A DNA stretch of 64,000 nucleotides, from the NCBI RefSeq assembly GCF_040729435.1, contig NZ_CP160398.1, positions 3,348,001 to 3,412,000 on the forward strand, in the 5' to 3' direction. This DNA is from Pseudomonas sp. HOU2 (lineage in GTDB: Bacteria > Pseudomonadota > Gammaproteobacteria > Pseudomonadales > Pseudomonadaceae). The notes below the pieces were generated by a model. The model did not search any database and was not told the DNA's origin. It worked only from the letters and a program-made list of their open reading frames with translations. Position 1 is the stretch's first letter, and each line of letters begins with the position of its first letter. Of the stretch, positions 18,731-29,047 are shown piece after piece. The position numbers were made by a program, and so were the translations under genes.

Positions 18731-20872
18731 TTAGGCCGGAATGGCCTTGGCCTTAGGCTCCCGCGCCCAGACCCGATGCTGCCCGATCGCCGCGAAGAAC
18801 GGCTTGGTCAACCCCGGCACATCCTTGCCCTGCAGCAACCCGTCATCCGCCTCGAGCTTGAGCAGATCCTGCAACTGCTTGGCCTCGCCGTGCAGGGCAA
18901 TCGCCTTCAGGTGCTTGTAGGCTTCCAGCAGGTAATGCAGCGCCACACCGTCGCCGCTCAACGCCTTGATCGACGCCGCGCCACCGGGCACGAACACCGC
19001 ATCGAAGATCACTGAAGGCATGCCTTCCATCGATGCGTCCACCGGCAGGGCTTTACCGTCGGCGGTTTTCACCGGTGCCGAAGTCGGACCCAGCAGCTTG
19101 GCGTGCGCACCTTGCGCCGCCAAGGCCTTCTTCATCGCATCAATCGCCGCACCATCGACGCCGTTGGCGGCAAGAATCGCCACTTTTCGGGTTTTGATGT
19201 TCTCTGGCAGCAGGTTGGCCTGACTCAGCGCCGGTGAATGATCGAACGAGGTTTTACGCACCTCGACCGTGCCTTTGCTCGGCGCCGGCAGGCCCAGATT
19301 GGCTGCTACGCGTTTGGCCAGTTCCAGGTCGATGTTGGCGAGAATCTCGTTCACCTCACGGGCGCGGATGAACTCGCGTTCCACCTTGCCCAACTCGAAG
19401 CTGTAGGCGGCGATGATGTGCTCCTTCTCGTGCGGGCTCATGCTGTTGAAGAACAGCCGTGCTTGCGAGAAGTGATCACTGAACGACTCGCTGCGCTGGC
19501 GGATCTTGTTCGCATCGATGCGTTCCGGGTAGCTCTCGAAGCCGCCGTCTTTAGCCGCCGGCGGGGTTTCCTTCGGCCAGCCGCCATCGATCGAGTTTGG
19601 CTCATAAGACGCGCGACCCTTGTCGATCACCGTGCGGTGCTGCGCATCGCGCTGACCGTTGTGGAACGGCGCCACCGGGCGGTTGATCGGCAGCTCATGA
19701 AAGTTCGGCCCACCGAGTCGGCTGATTTGCGTATCGGTGTAGGAAAACAGCCGGCCTTGCAGCAGCGGGTCATTGGAGAAGTCGATGCCGGGCACGATGT
19801 GGCCCGGGCAGAACGCGACCTGCTCGGTCTCGGCGAAGAAGTTGTCCGGGTTGCGATTGAGGGTCATCTTGCCCAGCGGGGTGATCGGCACGATCTCTTC
19901 GGGGATTAGCTTGGTCGGGTCGAGAATGTCGAAATCGAAGTCGTGCTCGTTTTCTTCCTCGATGATCTGCACACCCAGTTCCCATTCCGGGTAGTCGCCC
20001 ATCTCGATGGCTTCCCAGAGGTCGCGACGATGGTAGTCGGTGTCTTTACCGGCGAGTTTCTGCGCCTCGTCCCACACCAGCGAGCAAGTGCCGGCGGTGG
20101 GGCGCCAGTGGAATTTGACGAAGCGCGATTTGCCCTCGGCATTGACCAGGCGGAAGGTGTGCACACCAAAGCCCTGCATGCTGCGCAGGCTTTTCGGGAT
20201 CGCACGGTCGGACATCGCCCAGATCACCATGTGCGCCGATTCCGGCACCAGCGAGACGAAGTCCCAGAACGTGTCGTGGGCCGAGCCGCCGGTCGGGATC
20301 TCATTGTGTGGCTCGGGTTTCACCGCGTGGACGAAGTCGGGAAACTTGATCGCGTCCTGAATGAAGAACACCGGCATGTTGTTGCCGACCAGGTCGAAGT
20401 TGCCTTCGTCGGTGAAGAATTTCACCGCGAAACCGCGCACGTCACGCACGGTATCGCCGGAACCGCGCGGCCCCTGCACCGTGGAAAAACGCACGAACAC
20501 TGGCGTCTTTTTCCCCGGGTCTTGCAGGAAACCGGCCTTGGTCAGCGCCGAATGGTTCTCGTAGGCCTGGAAGAAACCATGCGCGCCGGTGCCGCGCGCA
20601 TGCACGATGCGCTCCGGAATGCGCTCATGGTCAAAGTGCGTGATTTTCTCACGCATGATGAAGTCTTCCAGCAACGACGGCCCACGCGCGCCGACCTTGA
20701 GGGTGTTCTGGTTATCGGCGACCTTTACCCCTTGATTGGTACGCAGGGCCTGGCCGGTAGCGTCGGATCGGAATTTCTCCAGGCTGTCGAGTTTGGCGTT
20801 GGTGTTGGCGCGATCCTTGGTATCGGTTCCGGCCAGCTGGCTTTTGTCGGTCGTAGGTTTCTTGCTGCTCAT
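18731..20872 (-). CDS. katE: Catalase HPII (large-subunit, KatE type)
   Basis: 713 aa monofunctional heme catalase, decomposing H2O2. It is of the large-subunit clade with a C-terminal DJ-1/PfpI-like (flavodoxin-fold) domain (~555-700). The core has [13 protein letters not shown] (distal His), [20 protein letters not shown] (distal Asn region) and [14 protein letters not shown] (proximal Tyr). GAGGAG precedes the ATG as Shine-Dalgarno. Monocistronic and divergent from metNIQ. Confidence 0.96.
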   Translation of the reverse strand: MSSKKPTTDKSQLAGTDTKDRANTNAKLDSLEKFRSDATGQALRTNQGVKVADNQNTLKVGARGPSLLEDFIMREKITHFDHERIPERIVHARGTGAHGFFQAYENHSALTKAGFLQDPGKKTPVFVRFSTVQGPRGSGDTVRDVRGFAVKFFTDEGNFDLVGNNMPVFFIQDAIKFPDFVHAVKPEPHNEIPTGGSAHDTFWDFVSLVPESAHMVIWAMSDRAIPKSLRSMQGFGVHTFRLVNAEGKSRFVKFHWRPTAGTCSLVWDEAQKLAGKDTDYHRRDLWEAIEMGDYPEWELGVQIIEEENEHDFDFDILDPTKLIPEEIVPITPLGKMTLNRNPDNFFAETEQVAFCPGHIVPGIDFSNDPLLQGRLFSYTDTQISRLGGPNFHELPINRPVAPFHNGQRDAQHRTVIDKGRASYEPNSIDGGWPKETPPAAKDGGFESYPERIDANKIRQRSESFSDHFSQARLFFNSMSPHEKEHIIAAYSFELGKVEREFIRAREVNEILANIDLELAKRVAANLGLPAPSKGTVEVRKTSFDHSPALSQANLLPENIKTRKVAILAANGVDGAAIDAMKKALAAQGAHAKLLGPTSAPVKTADGKALPVDASMEGMPSVIFDAVFVPGGAASIKALSGDGVALHYLLEAYKHLKAIALHGEAKQLQDLLKLEADDGLLQGKDVPGLTKPFFAAIGQHRVWAREPKAKAIPA

Positions 20873-20972
20873 CAGACGTAAACTCCTCGGTTGACCCCTT
20901 TTTACGGGGACTCTTGAGCGTTTCCGGGCACGGTTACCCAGGGTTTCAAGTCGCTTATCTAGTGACCAATGA

Positions 20973-20995
20973 GCAGGAACGGGCGTTCCTTTTTT
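20973..20995 (+). terminator. Hairpin plus T-run in the katE/metN divergent gap
   Basis: Plus strand AGGAAC-GGGC-GTTCCT followed by TTTTT (20990-20995). It is oriented to stop transcription running toward metN, which is unexpected in a divergent promoter region. It might end a short leader or small RNA; alternatively it is a chance dyad. Confidence 0.4.
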
Positions 20996-21131
20996 ATGAC
21001 CTTTGATCTTGTTATTGCCAAATCGAAGGTTAATTGCGAAATAAATGCTAAGAACCTCTATACGGACAGGCTAAAATGCGCGCCCGGCTAACCGCTGATC
21101 CTTTTCTAACGCGCCCCACAAGGTTCGCTAC

Positions 21132-22139
21132 GTGATCGAGTTTCAAAACGTCCACAAAACTTACCGCGTCGCCGGTAAGGACATCCCCGCCCTGCACCCG
21201 ACCAGTCTTTCGATTGAAAACGGCCAGGTCTTCGGCCTGATCGGCCATTCCGGTGCGGGAAAAAGTACCCTGCTGCGTCTGATCAATCGCCTGGAAGATT
21301 CCAGCGGCGGCAAGATCATCGTCGACGGCGAAGAAGTCACTGCGCTGGACGCCAACGGCCTGCGTCGTTTCCGCCAGCAGGTCGGGATGATCTTCCAGCA
21401 CTTCAACCTGCTCGCCTCCAAGACCGTGGCCGACAACGTCGCGCTGCCGCTGACCCTGGCCGGCGAACTGTCGAGCAGCGAGATCAATCAGCGCGTGGCC
21501 GAGCTGCTGGCGCGGGTCGGTCTGTCCGATCACGCAAAAAAGTACCCGGCACAATTGTCCGGCGGCCAGAAACAGCGCGTCGGCATCGCCCGCGCCCTGG
21601 CGACCAAGCCGAAGATCCTGCTGTGCGACGAGGCCACCAGCGCCCTCGACCCGCAGACCACTGCCTCGGTCCTGCAACTGCTGGCCGAGATCAACCGTGA
21701 ACTGAAGCTGACCATCGTCCTGATTACCCACGAGATGGACGTGATCCGTCGCGTCTGCGACCAAGTAGCAGTGATGGACGCCGGGGTGATCGTCGAGCAA
21801 GGCTCGGTGGCCGATGTGTTCCTGCATCCGCAGCACCCGACCACCAAGCGTTTCGTCCAGGAAAGCGAGCAGATCGACGAAAGCGAACAGCGCGACGACT
21901 TCGCTCACGTGCCGGGTCGCATTGTGCGTCTGACCTTCCAGGGGGAAGCGACCTACGCGCCGTTGCTCGGTACCGTGGCCCGGGAAACCGGGGTCGACTA
22001 CAGCATCCTTGCCGGTCGCATCGACCGCATCAAAGACATTCCTTACGGGCAGTTGACCCTCGCCGTCACCGGTGGCGACATGGAAGCGGCGTTCGCCCGC
22101 TTCACCGCCGCTGACGTTCACATGGAGGTGCTGCGTTAA
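21132..22139 (+). CDS. metN: D-methionine ABC transporter ATP-binding protein MetN
   Basis: 335 aa. Walker [11 protein letters not shown]-loop FQHFNLL, signature LSGGQKQR, Walker B ILLCDEAT and the switch His in VLITHEMD are all present. A C-terminal NIL regulatory domain (~265-335) binds methionine and inhibits transport in characterised MetN proteins. The last base overlaps the metI start, so metNIQ is an operon. The call as methionine importer rests on the NIL domain and the MetI/MetQ partners. Confidence 0.93.
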   Translation: MIEFQNVHKTYRVAGKDIPALHPTSLSIENGQVFGLIGHSGAGKSTLLRLINRLEDSSGGKIIVDGEEVTALDANGLRRFRQQVGMIFQHFNLLASKTVADNVALPLTLAGELSSSEINQRVAELLARVGLSDHAKKYPAQLSGGQKQRVGIARALATKPKILLCDEATSALDPQTTASVLQLLAEINRELKLTIVLITHEMDVIRRVCDQVAVMDAGVIVEQGSVADVFLHPQHPTTKRFVQESEQIDESEQRDDFAHVPGRIVRLTFQGEATYAPLLGTVARETGVDYSILAGRIDRIKDIPYGQLTLAVTGGDMEAAFARFTAADVHMEVLR

Positions 22140-22813
22140 TGGAAATGCTCAAGGCTTTCTTCGAAAACATCGATTGGCTGGAAATCTGGCTGGCCACCGG
22201 TGACACCATGCTGATGCTTGGCGGTTCGCTGCTGTTCACCGTGCTGCTCGGCCTGCCGCTGGGCGTGCTGCTGTTTCTCTGCAGCCCGCGCCAGTTGCTG
22301 GAAAACCGCGGCCTGTACGCAATCATGTCGCTGGCGGTGAACATCCTGCGCTCGCTGCCGTTCATCATTCTGTTGATCGTGATGATCCCGTTCACCGTGC
22401 TGATCACCGGCACCTCGCTGGGCGTGGCCGGTGCGATTCCGCCGCTGGTGGTGGGTGCGACGCCGTTCTTCGCGCGTCTGGTGGAAACTGCGCTGCGTGA
22501 AGTCGATCGCGGCATCATCGAAGCCACCCAGTCGATGGGCGCGACCACCCGGCAGATCATCATGAATGCCTTGCTGCCGGAAGCCCGTCCGGGCATCTTC
22601 GCGGCGATTACGGTGACGGCGATTACGCTTGTGTCCTACACGGCGATGGCCGGTGTGGTCGGCGCCGGTGGTCTGGGTGACCTGGCGATCCGCTTCGGCT
22701 ACCAGCGTTTCCAGACTGACGTGATGATCGTCACCGTGGTATTGCTGCTGATTCTGGTGCAAGTGCTGCAAATGGTGGGCGACCGTCTGGTCGTGCATTT
22801 CTCGCGCAAATAA
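22139..22813 (+). CDS. metI: D-methionine ABC transporter permease MetI
   Basis: 224 aa inner-membrane permease with about five TM segments. It carries the EAA coupling loop (EATQSMGATTRQIIMNALLPEARPG, read as a loop at ~125-150) that contacts MetN. It overlaps metN by one base. Confidence 0.93.
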   Translation: MEMLKAFFENIDWLEIWLATGDTMLMLGGSLLFTVLLGLPLGVLLFLCSPRQLLENRGLYAIMSLAVNILRSLPFIILLIVMIPFTVLITGTSLGVAGAIPPLVVGATPFFARLVETALREVDRGIIEATQSMGATTRQIIMNALLPEARPGIFAAITVTAITLVSYTAMAGVVGAGGLGDLAIRFGYQRFQTDVMIVTVVLLLILVQVLQMVGDRLVVHFSRK

Positions 22814-22890
22814 GCGGTTTTTGTAATCAAGAGATGAGCCGGCCATTCGCTGGCAGGCGCCACACGGGCGCCTCATAAGGAGTTAGCTGA

Positions 22891-23661
22891 ATGAAAAAAC
22901 TGATCGCTGCTTTCGCGGCCGTAGCCGCTTTTTCGGCCCACGCTGAAACCCTGACCGTTGCCGCCACCCCGGTGCCGCACGCAGAAATCCTCGAATTCGT
23001 GAAGCCGGCCCTGGCCAAAGAAGGCGTGGATCTGAAGGTCAAGGTCTTCACCGACTACATTCAGCCGAACGTGCAGGTGGCTGAAAAGCGCCTGGACGCC
23101 AACTTCTTCCAGCACCAGCCGTACCTCGATGAGTTCAACAAGGCCAAGGGCACCAGCCTGGTCGCGGTGACTGGCGTGCATCTGGAGCCACTGGGCGCGT
23201 ACTCGAACAAGTACAAGAAGCTTGAAGATCTGCCAAGCGGCGCCAACGTGGTGATCCCCAACGACGCCACCAACGGCGGCCGTGCGCTGTTGCTGCTGGC
23301 CAAGGCTGGCCTGATCACCTTGAAGGATCCGACCAACATTCTGTCGACCCCGAAAGACATCGCGCAGAACCCGAAAGACCTGAAAATCCGTGAACTGGAA
23401 GCCGCGACCATCCCGCGCGTGCTGACCCAGGTCGATCTGGCGCTGATTAACACCAACTACGCGCTGGAAGCCAAGCTCGATCCGTCCAAGGACGCGCTGG
23501 TGATCGAAGGCAATGACTCGCCGTACGTGAACATCCTGGTGTCCCGTGCGGACAACAAGGACAGCGACGCGATGCAGAAACTGGCAGCTGCGCTGCACAG
23601 CCCCGAAGTGAAGAAATTCATCACCGAGAAGTACAAAGGCGCGGTGTTGCCGGCGTTCTGA
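22891..23661 (+). CDS. metQ: Methionine-binding protein MetQ (NlpA family)
   Basis: 256 aa solute-binding protein of the NlpA/MetQ family. The signal peptide ends AHA (~19), with no lipobox cysteine, so it is predicted soluble periplasmic rather than lipid-anchored as in E. coli. Family features: LTVAATPVPHAEIL, LDANFFQHQPYLDEFN, and NTNYAL in the binding cleft. It follows metI by 77 bases with a good Shine-Dalgarno (AAGGAG), and a strong terminator follows it. Confidence 0.93.
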   Translation: MKKLIAAFAAVAAFSAHAETLTVAATPVPHAEILEFVKPALAKEGVDLKVKVFTDYIQPNVQVAEKRLDANFFQHQPYLDEFNKAKGTSLVAVTGVHLEPLGAYSNKYKKLEDLPSGANVVIPNDATNGGRALLLLAKAGLITLKDPTNILSTPKDIAQNPKDLKIRELEAATIPRVLTQVDLALINTNYALEAKLDPSKDALVIEGNDSPYVNILVSRADNKDSDAMQKLAAALHSPEVKKFITEKYKGAVLPAF

Positions 23662-23677
23662 TACAGATAGCTGCAAT

Positions 23678-23711
23678 GAAAAGGGGGACGCCAATGGCGT
23701 CCCCTTTTTTT
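23678..23711 (+). terminator. Terminator of metNIQ
   Basis: GGGGACGCC-AAT-GGCGTCCCC, a perfect 9-bp stem, followed by seven Ts. Confidence 0.92.
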
Positions 23712-23750
23712 GTGGCCGAGTGTTCGGTTTTGGATCTGCTGTGTATTCGC

Positions 23751-23926
23751 CCCTCACCCCAGCCCTCTCCCGGAGGGAGAGGGAGCCGACCGAGGTGTCT
23801 TGCGTTGTAAATCGACCTGAAAGATTGGGTCGATTATGGATTCGGCAAAGGACTTACAGGTCGGCGTATTTCGTCAGCATCCCTCGGTCAGTCCCCTCTC
23901 CCTCCGGGAGAGGGTTAGGGTGAGGG
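23751..23926. repeat. 176-bp element with long terminal inverted repeats
   Basis: The left end reads CCCTCACCCCAGCCCTCTCC and the right end is its near-complement (GGAGAGGGTTAGGGTGAGGG). Each end holds an inner palindrome CTCCCGGAGGGAG or CTCCCTCCGGGAG. The middle (~100 bp) has no coding signal. This end sequence is a common dispersed repeat in many Pseudomonas genomes, to my memory. It lies between metQ and senC, genes that are far apart in PAO1. Confidence 0.8.
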
Positions 23927-23943
23927 GTGGCTTTTGATCTTGG

Positions 23944-24579
23944 CTATTTACGGTTGAGCATTACTGGCAGCTGCGCCACCAGTTTGGCGTTGTTCAACGG
24001 CGCACGAATAAACCCGCGCTGCGTCCCATCCGGCCCGATCACCGCCAGATTGCCGCTATGGTCGACGGTGTAATTCGGTTTGCTGGTATCGGCCGGAATG
24101 AACGGAATACTCACCGCATTCGCGACTTTCTGCAGTTCTTCGATCGACTTCGGCGTCAGGCCCACGAACTGCGGATCGAAGTAACCCAGGTACTGTTTCA
24201 GCTGCTGCGGGTTGTCGCGGTTCGGATCGACGCTGACCAGCACGATCTGCAGTTTATCCACAGCATCCTTGGGCAACTCGCTCTTGATCTGGCGCAGCTG
24301 GGCGAGGGTGGTCGGGCAGATGTCCGGGCAGAAGGTGTAGCCGAAGAACAGCAGGCTCCATTTGCCTTTCAACTCGTCGATGGCGACCGGTTGCCCGTCC
24401 TGATTGGTCATGGTCACGCCCGGCAGGGTGCGGCTCTGCGGCAGCAGGATGATGCCGGCGTCAATCAGCGTGGTGGGGTCGCCCTGGCCCTTGCCACTCA
24501 GCACTTTGTTGACGGTCAGTCCCAGGATCAGCGCGATCACGGCGACGAGGATGAAAACGGTTTTCTGGGTTCGAGTCAT
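23944..24579 (-). CDS. senC: SCO1/SenC copper-delivery protein
   Basis: 211 aa membrane-anchored copper chaperone for the CuA centre of cytochrome c oxidase. N-terminal anchor (~8-28); thioredoxin-like fold with the copper motif TFCPDICP (CXXXC) and a distal VDHSGN (His ligand). The ATG overlaps the cyoE stop by 4 bases (ATGA). It is last in the heme A/oxidase assembly cluster. Confidence 0.93.
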   Translation of the reverse strand: MTRTQKTVFILVAVIALILGLTVNKVLSGKGQGDPTTLIDAGIILLPQSRTLPGVTMTNQDGQPVAIDELKGKWSLLFFGYTFCPDICPTTLAQLRQIKSELPKDAVDKLQIVLVSVDPNRDNPQQLKQYLGYFDPQFVGLTPKSIEELQKVANAVSIPFIPADTSKPNYTVDHSGNLAVIGPDGTQRGFIRAPLNNAKLVAQLPVMLNRK

Positions 24580-25475
24580 AGGTTCAACAGTAAGTAGTGG
24601 TCTACGAGCAGGGCGATGAACAACAGGAACAAGTAATAAATAGAGTACTTGAAGGTGTTGATCGCCGCGTGCGGCCGAGTGCCACGGTACAGCACCACGG
24701 CCCATTGCAGAAACCTTGCGCCCAGCGCGAGGGCGCAGATCAGGTAGAGCACGCCGCTCATGTGAATCACGTATGGCAGCAGGCTCACCGCGAGCAGGGC
24801 GCAGGTGTACAGCAGAATGTGCACCTTGGTGTAGTGCTCGCCGTGGGTCACCGGCAGCATCGGGATGTCGGCCTTGGCGTATTCCTCCTTGCGATGAATC
24901 GCCAGCGCCCAGAAGTGCGGCGGGGTCCAGGCGAAGATGATCAACACCAGCAGCAACGGTTCGGCGCTGACATGGCCGGTGGCGGCGGTCCAGCCGAGCA
25001 GCGGTGGCGCCGCGCCGGCGAGGCCACCGATGACGATGTTCTGCGGCGTCGCGCGTTTGAGAAAACCGGTGTAGATCACCGCGTAACCCAGCAGCGAAGC
25101 CAGTGTCAGCCATGCCGTCAGCGGATTGGTGAAGGTCAGCAGCAAAGCCTGACCCAGCAGCGCCAGCACCAGCGCAAAGGTCAGCGCCGCTGCCGGTGAA
25201 ACCCGACCCTCGGCCAACGGCCGTTTGTGGGTGCGCGCCATCACCGCATCGATGCGCCGGTCCACCACATGATTGACCGCCGCCGCACCGCCGGCACACA
25301 ACGCGATCCCCAGGTTGCCGAACACCAGCACCGTCCAAGGCACCCCGGCGCGGGTCGCGAGGAACATGCCGACCAGCGAGGTGATGAGCATCAGCACCAC
25401 CACTTTCGGCTTGGTCAGCTCCAGATAGTCACGCCACAGCGCCTGCGCAGGGCGTTCGCCGATCAGAAGCGCCAT
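24576..25475 (-). CDS. cyoE: Protoheme IX farnesyltransferase (heme O synthase)
   Basis: 299 aa UbiA-family membrane enzyme that farnesylates heme B to heme O, the precursor of heme A. About eight or nine TM segments. The prenyl-diphosphate/Mg site [20 protein letters not shown] carries the NXXXD and DXXXXRT pattern. It overlaps ctaA by 13 bases and senC by 4, so it is coupled to both. In this operon it serves the caa3-type oxidase. Confidence 0.94.
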   Translation of the reverse strand: MALLIGERPAQALWRDYLELTKPKVVVLMLITSLVGMFLATRAGVPWTVLVFGNLGIALCAGGAAAVNHVVDRRIDAVMARTHKRPLAEGRVSPAAALTFALVLALLGQALLLTFTNPLTAWLTLASLLGYAVIYTGFLKRATPQNIVIGGLAGAAPPLLGWTAATGHVSAEPLLLVLIIFAWTPPHFWALAIHRKEEYAKADIPMLPVTHGEHYTKVHILLYTCALLAVSLLPYVIHMSGVLYLICALALGARFLQWAVVLYRGTRPHAAINTFKYSIYYLFLLFIALLVDHYLLLNL

Positions 25476-26542
25476 GGCGTTTCTCCTTTTATCGTGATGG
25501 GCGCGGCCGAATGTTTACGCGGGCTCAGACGCCAGCGCGCCAACATCGGCTGTTTGACCCGAACCAGACTGGTGCGCGCGTGGTAATTGACCAGCACCAT
25601 GGTCAGCAGCAGCGCGGCGCCTCCGGCGTTGTGCGCCACGGCCACCGGCAACGGCAGATGAAACAGCACGTTGCTGATACCGAGGGTGATTTGTGCGGCG
25701 AGGGCGATGACGACTAGCCCGGCCAAACGTGTCATGCCAACAGCCCTGAGTTGCCAGGCCAGACCGAGCAGCACCAGCGTCACCAGCAGCGCGCCGATGC
25801 GGTGGGTCAGGTGAATCGCCGTGCGCGCGTCGCTGTCGAGCTGGCCACCAAGATAATTGGGGCCGATGTGCTGGGTCAGGTGAAAGCCGTTGGCAAAGTC
25901 GGCGGGCGGCAGCCATTGGCCGTGGCAGGTCGGAAAGTCGATGCAGGCCACCGCCGCATAGTTGGAACTGACCCAGCCGCCCAGCGCGATCTGGCCGATC
26001 ACCAGCAACAGCCCCGCGGTCGCCCAATACTGCAAACGCTTGGGGACGGTCAGTGCCGGCAGCACGCCTGACAGGCGCAGGGTCAGAAGAAACAGCAGAC
26101 TCAAGGTCGCAAAACCGCCGAGCAAATGCCCGGTGACCACCTGCGGCCAGAGCTTGAGCGTCACCGTCCACATGCCGAACGCCGCCTGGGCGAACACCAC
26201 TGCCAGCAGAAACAGCGGCAACTTCAGTGGTTGACCCGGATGATGCCGGTTAACCCAGGCGCGCCCGGCCAGAAGCGAAATCATCAGGCCGAGGGTGCCG
26301 GCGAAATAACGGTGGATCATCTCGTTCCAGCCCTTGTGCGCCACCACCGGCGAGTCGGGGTAATGCAGTTCGGCATGGGCCAGTTGGGCTTCGCTTTTCG
26401 GCACGCTGATAAACCCGTAGCACCCCGGCCAGTCCGGACAGCCCAAGCCTGCGTGGGTCAGGCGGGTGTAGGCGCCGAGCAACACGACGATCAGTGCCAG
26501 CAGGGTGGCAAACAGCGCGAGGCGAAATCCAGGTTTGGCCAT
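25463..26542 (-). CDS. ctaA: Heme A synthase CtaA (COX15 type)
   Basis: 359 aa polytopic membrane protein oxidising the heme O methyl group to give heme A. Two homologous four-helix halves; conserved His in [33 protein letters not shown] and AHNAGG. It starts 10 bases after the preceding membrane-protein gene and overlaps cyoE. Confidence 0.93.
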   Translation of the reverse strand: MAKPGFRLALFATLLALIVVLLGAYTRLTHAGLGCPDWPGCYGFISVPKSEAQLAHAELHYPDSPVVAHKGWNEMIHRYFAGTLGLMISLLAGRAWVNRHHPGQPLKLPLFLLAVVFAQAAFGMWTVTLKLWPQVVTGHLLGGFATLSLLFLLTLRLSGVLPALTVPKRLQYWATAGLLLVIGQIALGGWVSSNYAAVACIDFPTCHGQWLPPADFANGFHLTQHIGPNYLGGQLDSDARTAIHLTHRIGALLVTLVLLGLAWQLRAVGMTRLAGLVVIALAAQITLGISNVLFHLPLPVAVAHNAGGAALLLTMVLVNYHARTSLVRVKQPMLARWRLSPRKHSAAPITIKGETPWRF

Positions 26543-26552
26543 GACAATGCCC

Positions 26553-27146
26553 TTATCCGATGTTCGACAGTTTCAGCAGGTGACGCAGATCGTTGAGCAG
26601 ATCCTTGCCCTTCACGCTCGGGTCGTAGCGCAGCACCAGGTTGCCGTGGGGGTCGATGATCCACAGTTGCGGTGTGGCCTTGTCGCCGGTGGCCTTGCTC
26701 AACGCTGCGCTGTCCAGCGGGTAGCGTTGCAGCTGCGGATATTCGCGGGTCAGCTTGGCCTCGTAGTCGGCGCTCAACGGTTGCGCGGCGGCGAGGGCGT
26801 GGCTGGCGCGACCGGCGTCGCGACCGAGGCCGATCTGGATCTGGCGGGCGAGGTACACCAGTTGCTGACAGTCCACCGCGCAATCCTTCGGCGCGGTCAC
26901 CAGCATCTGCCAGCGCTGTTCATCGGCTTGCACGCCGAGGTCGGCGCGGGTCTGGCCGTTGCCGATCAGTTCGCCGTGGTAGCTGCGACCTTCCGGCACC
27001 CAGAACTGCAATTTGTACATGCCGGTGGCGAGGATCATCGGGCCGACCACGCCGAGCACAATCAGCAACAGCTGGATCCGCCCGCGACGGCGGGTGGCCG
27101 GGATTTTTGCCTCAGACATGCTGGGTGGATTCATGGCCGTTCCCAT
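26553..27146 (-). CDS. Membrane-anchored protein of the cox assembly cluster (PA0111-like)
   Basis: 197 aa, function not established. One TM segment near the N-terminus (IQLLLIVLGVVGPMILATGM). A predicted periplasmic domain follows with DCAVDCQQLVYLARQIQIGLG, a CX3C pair in a setting like the thioredoxin-fold SCO proteins, and a later TPQLWIIDPHGNLVLRYDP, also SCO-like. I start at the ATG at 27146, seven bases after a good AAGGAG, although it overlaps SURF1 by 35 bases; ATGs at 27134 and 27119 are alternatives. Context suggests oxidase assembly, possibly redox or copper handling (inference). Confidence 0.8.
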   Translation of the reverse strand: MGTAMNPPSMSEAKIPATRRRGRIQLLLIVLGVVGPMILATGMYKLQFWVPEGRSYHGELIGNGQTRADLGVQADEQRWQMLVTAPKDCAVDCQQLVYLARQIQIGLGRDAGRASHALAAAQPLSADYEAKLTREYPQLQRYPLDSAALSKATGDKATPQLWIIDPHGNLVLRYDPSVKGKDLLNDLRHLLKLSNIG

Positions 27147-27852
27147 GGGTTTTCTCCTTTGCGTTGTGCAAGCCCAAATAGATGTAGAGGCCGAGCAGGG
27201 CGGTGGCCATGGCGAACCACTGCACGGCGTAACCGAGGTGTTTTTCCGGTCCCATGGCCACGACCGGCCAGTCGGCCTCGTAGCTGGCAGGGCCGGGTTC
27301 GGCGCGCAGTTCGTAGGCGAAGCCGTCGCGTTCGAGGGTTTTCCACAGCTTGGCCGGCTCGACCGCGGTAATGGTTTGCGGCCAGGTGCTGCTGGCCGGG
27401 TCGGCGTGCAACTGGAAGGTTGCGCCGGGGGCGACATAGACCCAGGCGTCCAGGTTGACCGCGTCGGCGGGGGTGGAAAATTTTGGCGTTACCCGGCGAT
27501 CCGGCCATGGCAGCCAGCCGCGATTGACCAGCAGCCACTGGCCGGTGGCCCGATCCTGAAACGGTTGCAGCAACTCGATGCCGACCTTGCCGTTGCGCTG
27601 GCGGTTGTCGAGCAGCAGGCTGTGCGCGGCATCGAACTGGCCGTACAGATGCACGCGGCGAAAGGCCGGGTCGGCGCTGTGCAGCAACTCGCTGCTGGCC
27701 ATCGGCTCGGCGGCGCGGCGTTCGGCGTAACTGGCGAGCAGGGCGGTTTTCTCCGCGCCCCGGCCCAATTGCCAGAAACCCAGCGACACCAGCAGCGGCA
27801 GCAACAGCGCCACCACCACGGTCGGTATCACGCCCGGCCAAAAGCGCTTCAT
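27112..27852 (-). CDS. SURF1 family oxidase assembly protein
   Basis: 246 aa inner-membrane assembly factor involved in heme A insertion into subunit I. Two TM segments flank a periplasmic domain, with N-terminal LGFWQLGRGAEK and C-terminal LGYAVQWFAMATALLGLYIY. Family marks LLVNRGWLP and the conserved GFWQLGR are visible. The C-terminus is His-rich (HGNGHESTQHV). First gene of the SURF1-ctaA-cyoE-senC unit. Confidence 0.92.
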   Translation of the reverse strand: MKRFWPGVIPTVVVALLLPLLVSLGFWQLGRGAEKTALLASYAERRAAEPMASSELLHSADPAFRRVHLYGQFDAAHSLLLDNRQRNGKVGIELLQPFQDRATGQWLLVNRGWLPWPDRRVTPKFSTPADAVNLDAWVYVAPGATFQLHADPASSTWPQTITAVEPAKLWKTLERDGFAYELRAEPGPASYEADWPVVAMGPEKHLGYAVQWFAMATALLGLYIYLGLHNAKEKTHGNGHESTQHV

Positions 27853-27923
27853 GGCCGCGCCACAAAGGCAGTCGTCGCGCTCGCTATACTCAACTGCATC
27901 GCCTGTCCCCCGGAGTTCTTCCC

Positions 27924-28127
27924 ATGCTCAAGGCAGCCATTGTCGTGCTGCTGATTGCCACGGTGATCAGCCTGTTCAGCGGCCTGTTTTTCCTGGTCAA
28001 GGACGACAGCAGTTCCAATCGCCTGGTGATCGCCTTGAGTGTTCGGGTGGCACTGGCCGCTGCCACCGTCGGCTTGATTGCCTGGGGCTTCTACAGCGGC
28101 CAACTGGTGTCGCACGCGCCTTGGTGA
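27924..28127 (+). CDS. Twin-transmembrane protein (DUF2909)
   Basis: 67 aa with two hydrophobic helices (~3-25 and ~38-58) joined by a short KDDSSSNR loop, the DUF2909 pattern. Function unknown; it is regularly found in cox clusters. Here it runs on the strand opposite to its neighbours, divergent from SURF1 and convergent with coxC (7-base gap), which splits the cox cluster into two minus-strand units. Confidence 0.85.
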   Translation: MLKAAIVVLLIATVISLFSGLFFLVKDDSSSNRLVIALSVRVALAAATVGLIAWGFYSGQLVSHAPW

Positions 28128-28134
28128 TCAGTGC

Positions 28135-29022
28135 TCAGAGCACATAAACGAAGACGAACAGGCCGATCCACACCACATCAACGAAGTGCCAGTACCAGCT
28201 CGCGGCCTCGAAGCCGAACTGATGCTCGGCATCGAAATGGCCCTTCATGATGCGCATCAGCATCACGAACAGAATGATCGTGCCGATGGTCACGTGGGCG
28301 CCGTGGAAACCGGTGAGCATGAAGAACGTCGCACCGTAGATGCCCGACCCCAGAGTCAGGCCCAATTCGTGGTAGGCGTGCATGTATTCCTCGGCCTGCA
28401 AGGCGAGGAAGCCGCAGCCCAATAGAACGGTGATCGCCAGCCAGATTTTCAGTGCGCCGCGATGGCCCTTCTTCAAGGCATGGTGAGCGATGGTGATGGT
28501 CACGCTGGAGCTGACCAGCAGGATCGTGTTGATCAGCGGCAGACCCCACGGGCTGATGACTTCCTTGGGTGGCGGGAACAGTTTCGGGTCCGGGGTGTGC
28601 AGCAGTGGCCAGGTGAACTGGAAGTTCGGCCAGAGCATGTGGGCGATGCCTTTCGGGCCTTCACCACCCAGAGCGGGCCCCGAGACGTGGCGCACGTAAA
28701 ACAGCGCACCGAAGAAGGCGACGAAGAACATCACCTCGGAGAAGATGAACCAGCTCATGCCCCAGCGGAACGAGCGATCAAGCTGCGGACTGTACAGGCC
28801 GGCGCGACTTTCCTTGATCACCGCCCCGAACCAGCCGAACAGCATGTACGCCAGCAACAGCCCGCCGACGAAAAAGATGTATGGGCCGTGGGATTCCGGG
28901 CGCGCGGCCTTCAGATCGTTGAACCAGGTCGCCAGGCCGTACACGGTGATGACCATGCCGAAGGTGGCGATGATCGGCCATTTGCTCTGGGCCGGGACGT
29001 AATAGTGCTCATGAGTTGCCAT
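28135..29022 (-). CDS. coxC: Cytochrome c oxidase subunit III
   Basis: 295 aa, seven predicted TM helices. Family marks: WGMSWFIFSEVMFFVAFFGA, INTILLVSSSVTITIAHHAL and the terminal WYWHFVDVVWIGLFVFVY. It belongs to the aa3/caa3-type oxidase with coxB and coxA. The Shine-Dalgarno AAGGAG precedes the ATG, 25 bases after ctaG. Confidence 0.95.
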   Translation of the reverse strand: MATHEHYYVPAQSKWPIIATFGMVITVYGLATWFNDLKAARPESHGPYIFFVGGLLLAYMLFGWFGAVIKESRAGLYSPQLDRSFRWGMSWFIFSEVMFFVAFFGALFYVRHVSGPALGGEGPKGIAHMLWPNFQFTWPLLHTPDPKLFPPPKEVISPWGLPLINTILLVSSSVTITIAHHALKKGHRGALKIWLAITVLLGCGFLALQAEEYMHAYHELGLTLGSGIYGATFFMLTGFHGAHVTIGTIILFVMLMRIMKGHFDAEHQFGFEAASWYWHFVDVVWIGLFVFVYVL

Positions 29023-29047
29023 TTATTGTTCTCCTTATCGGGCACGC

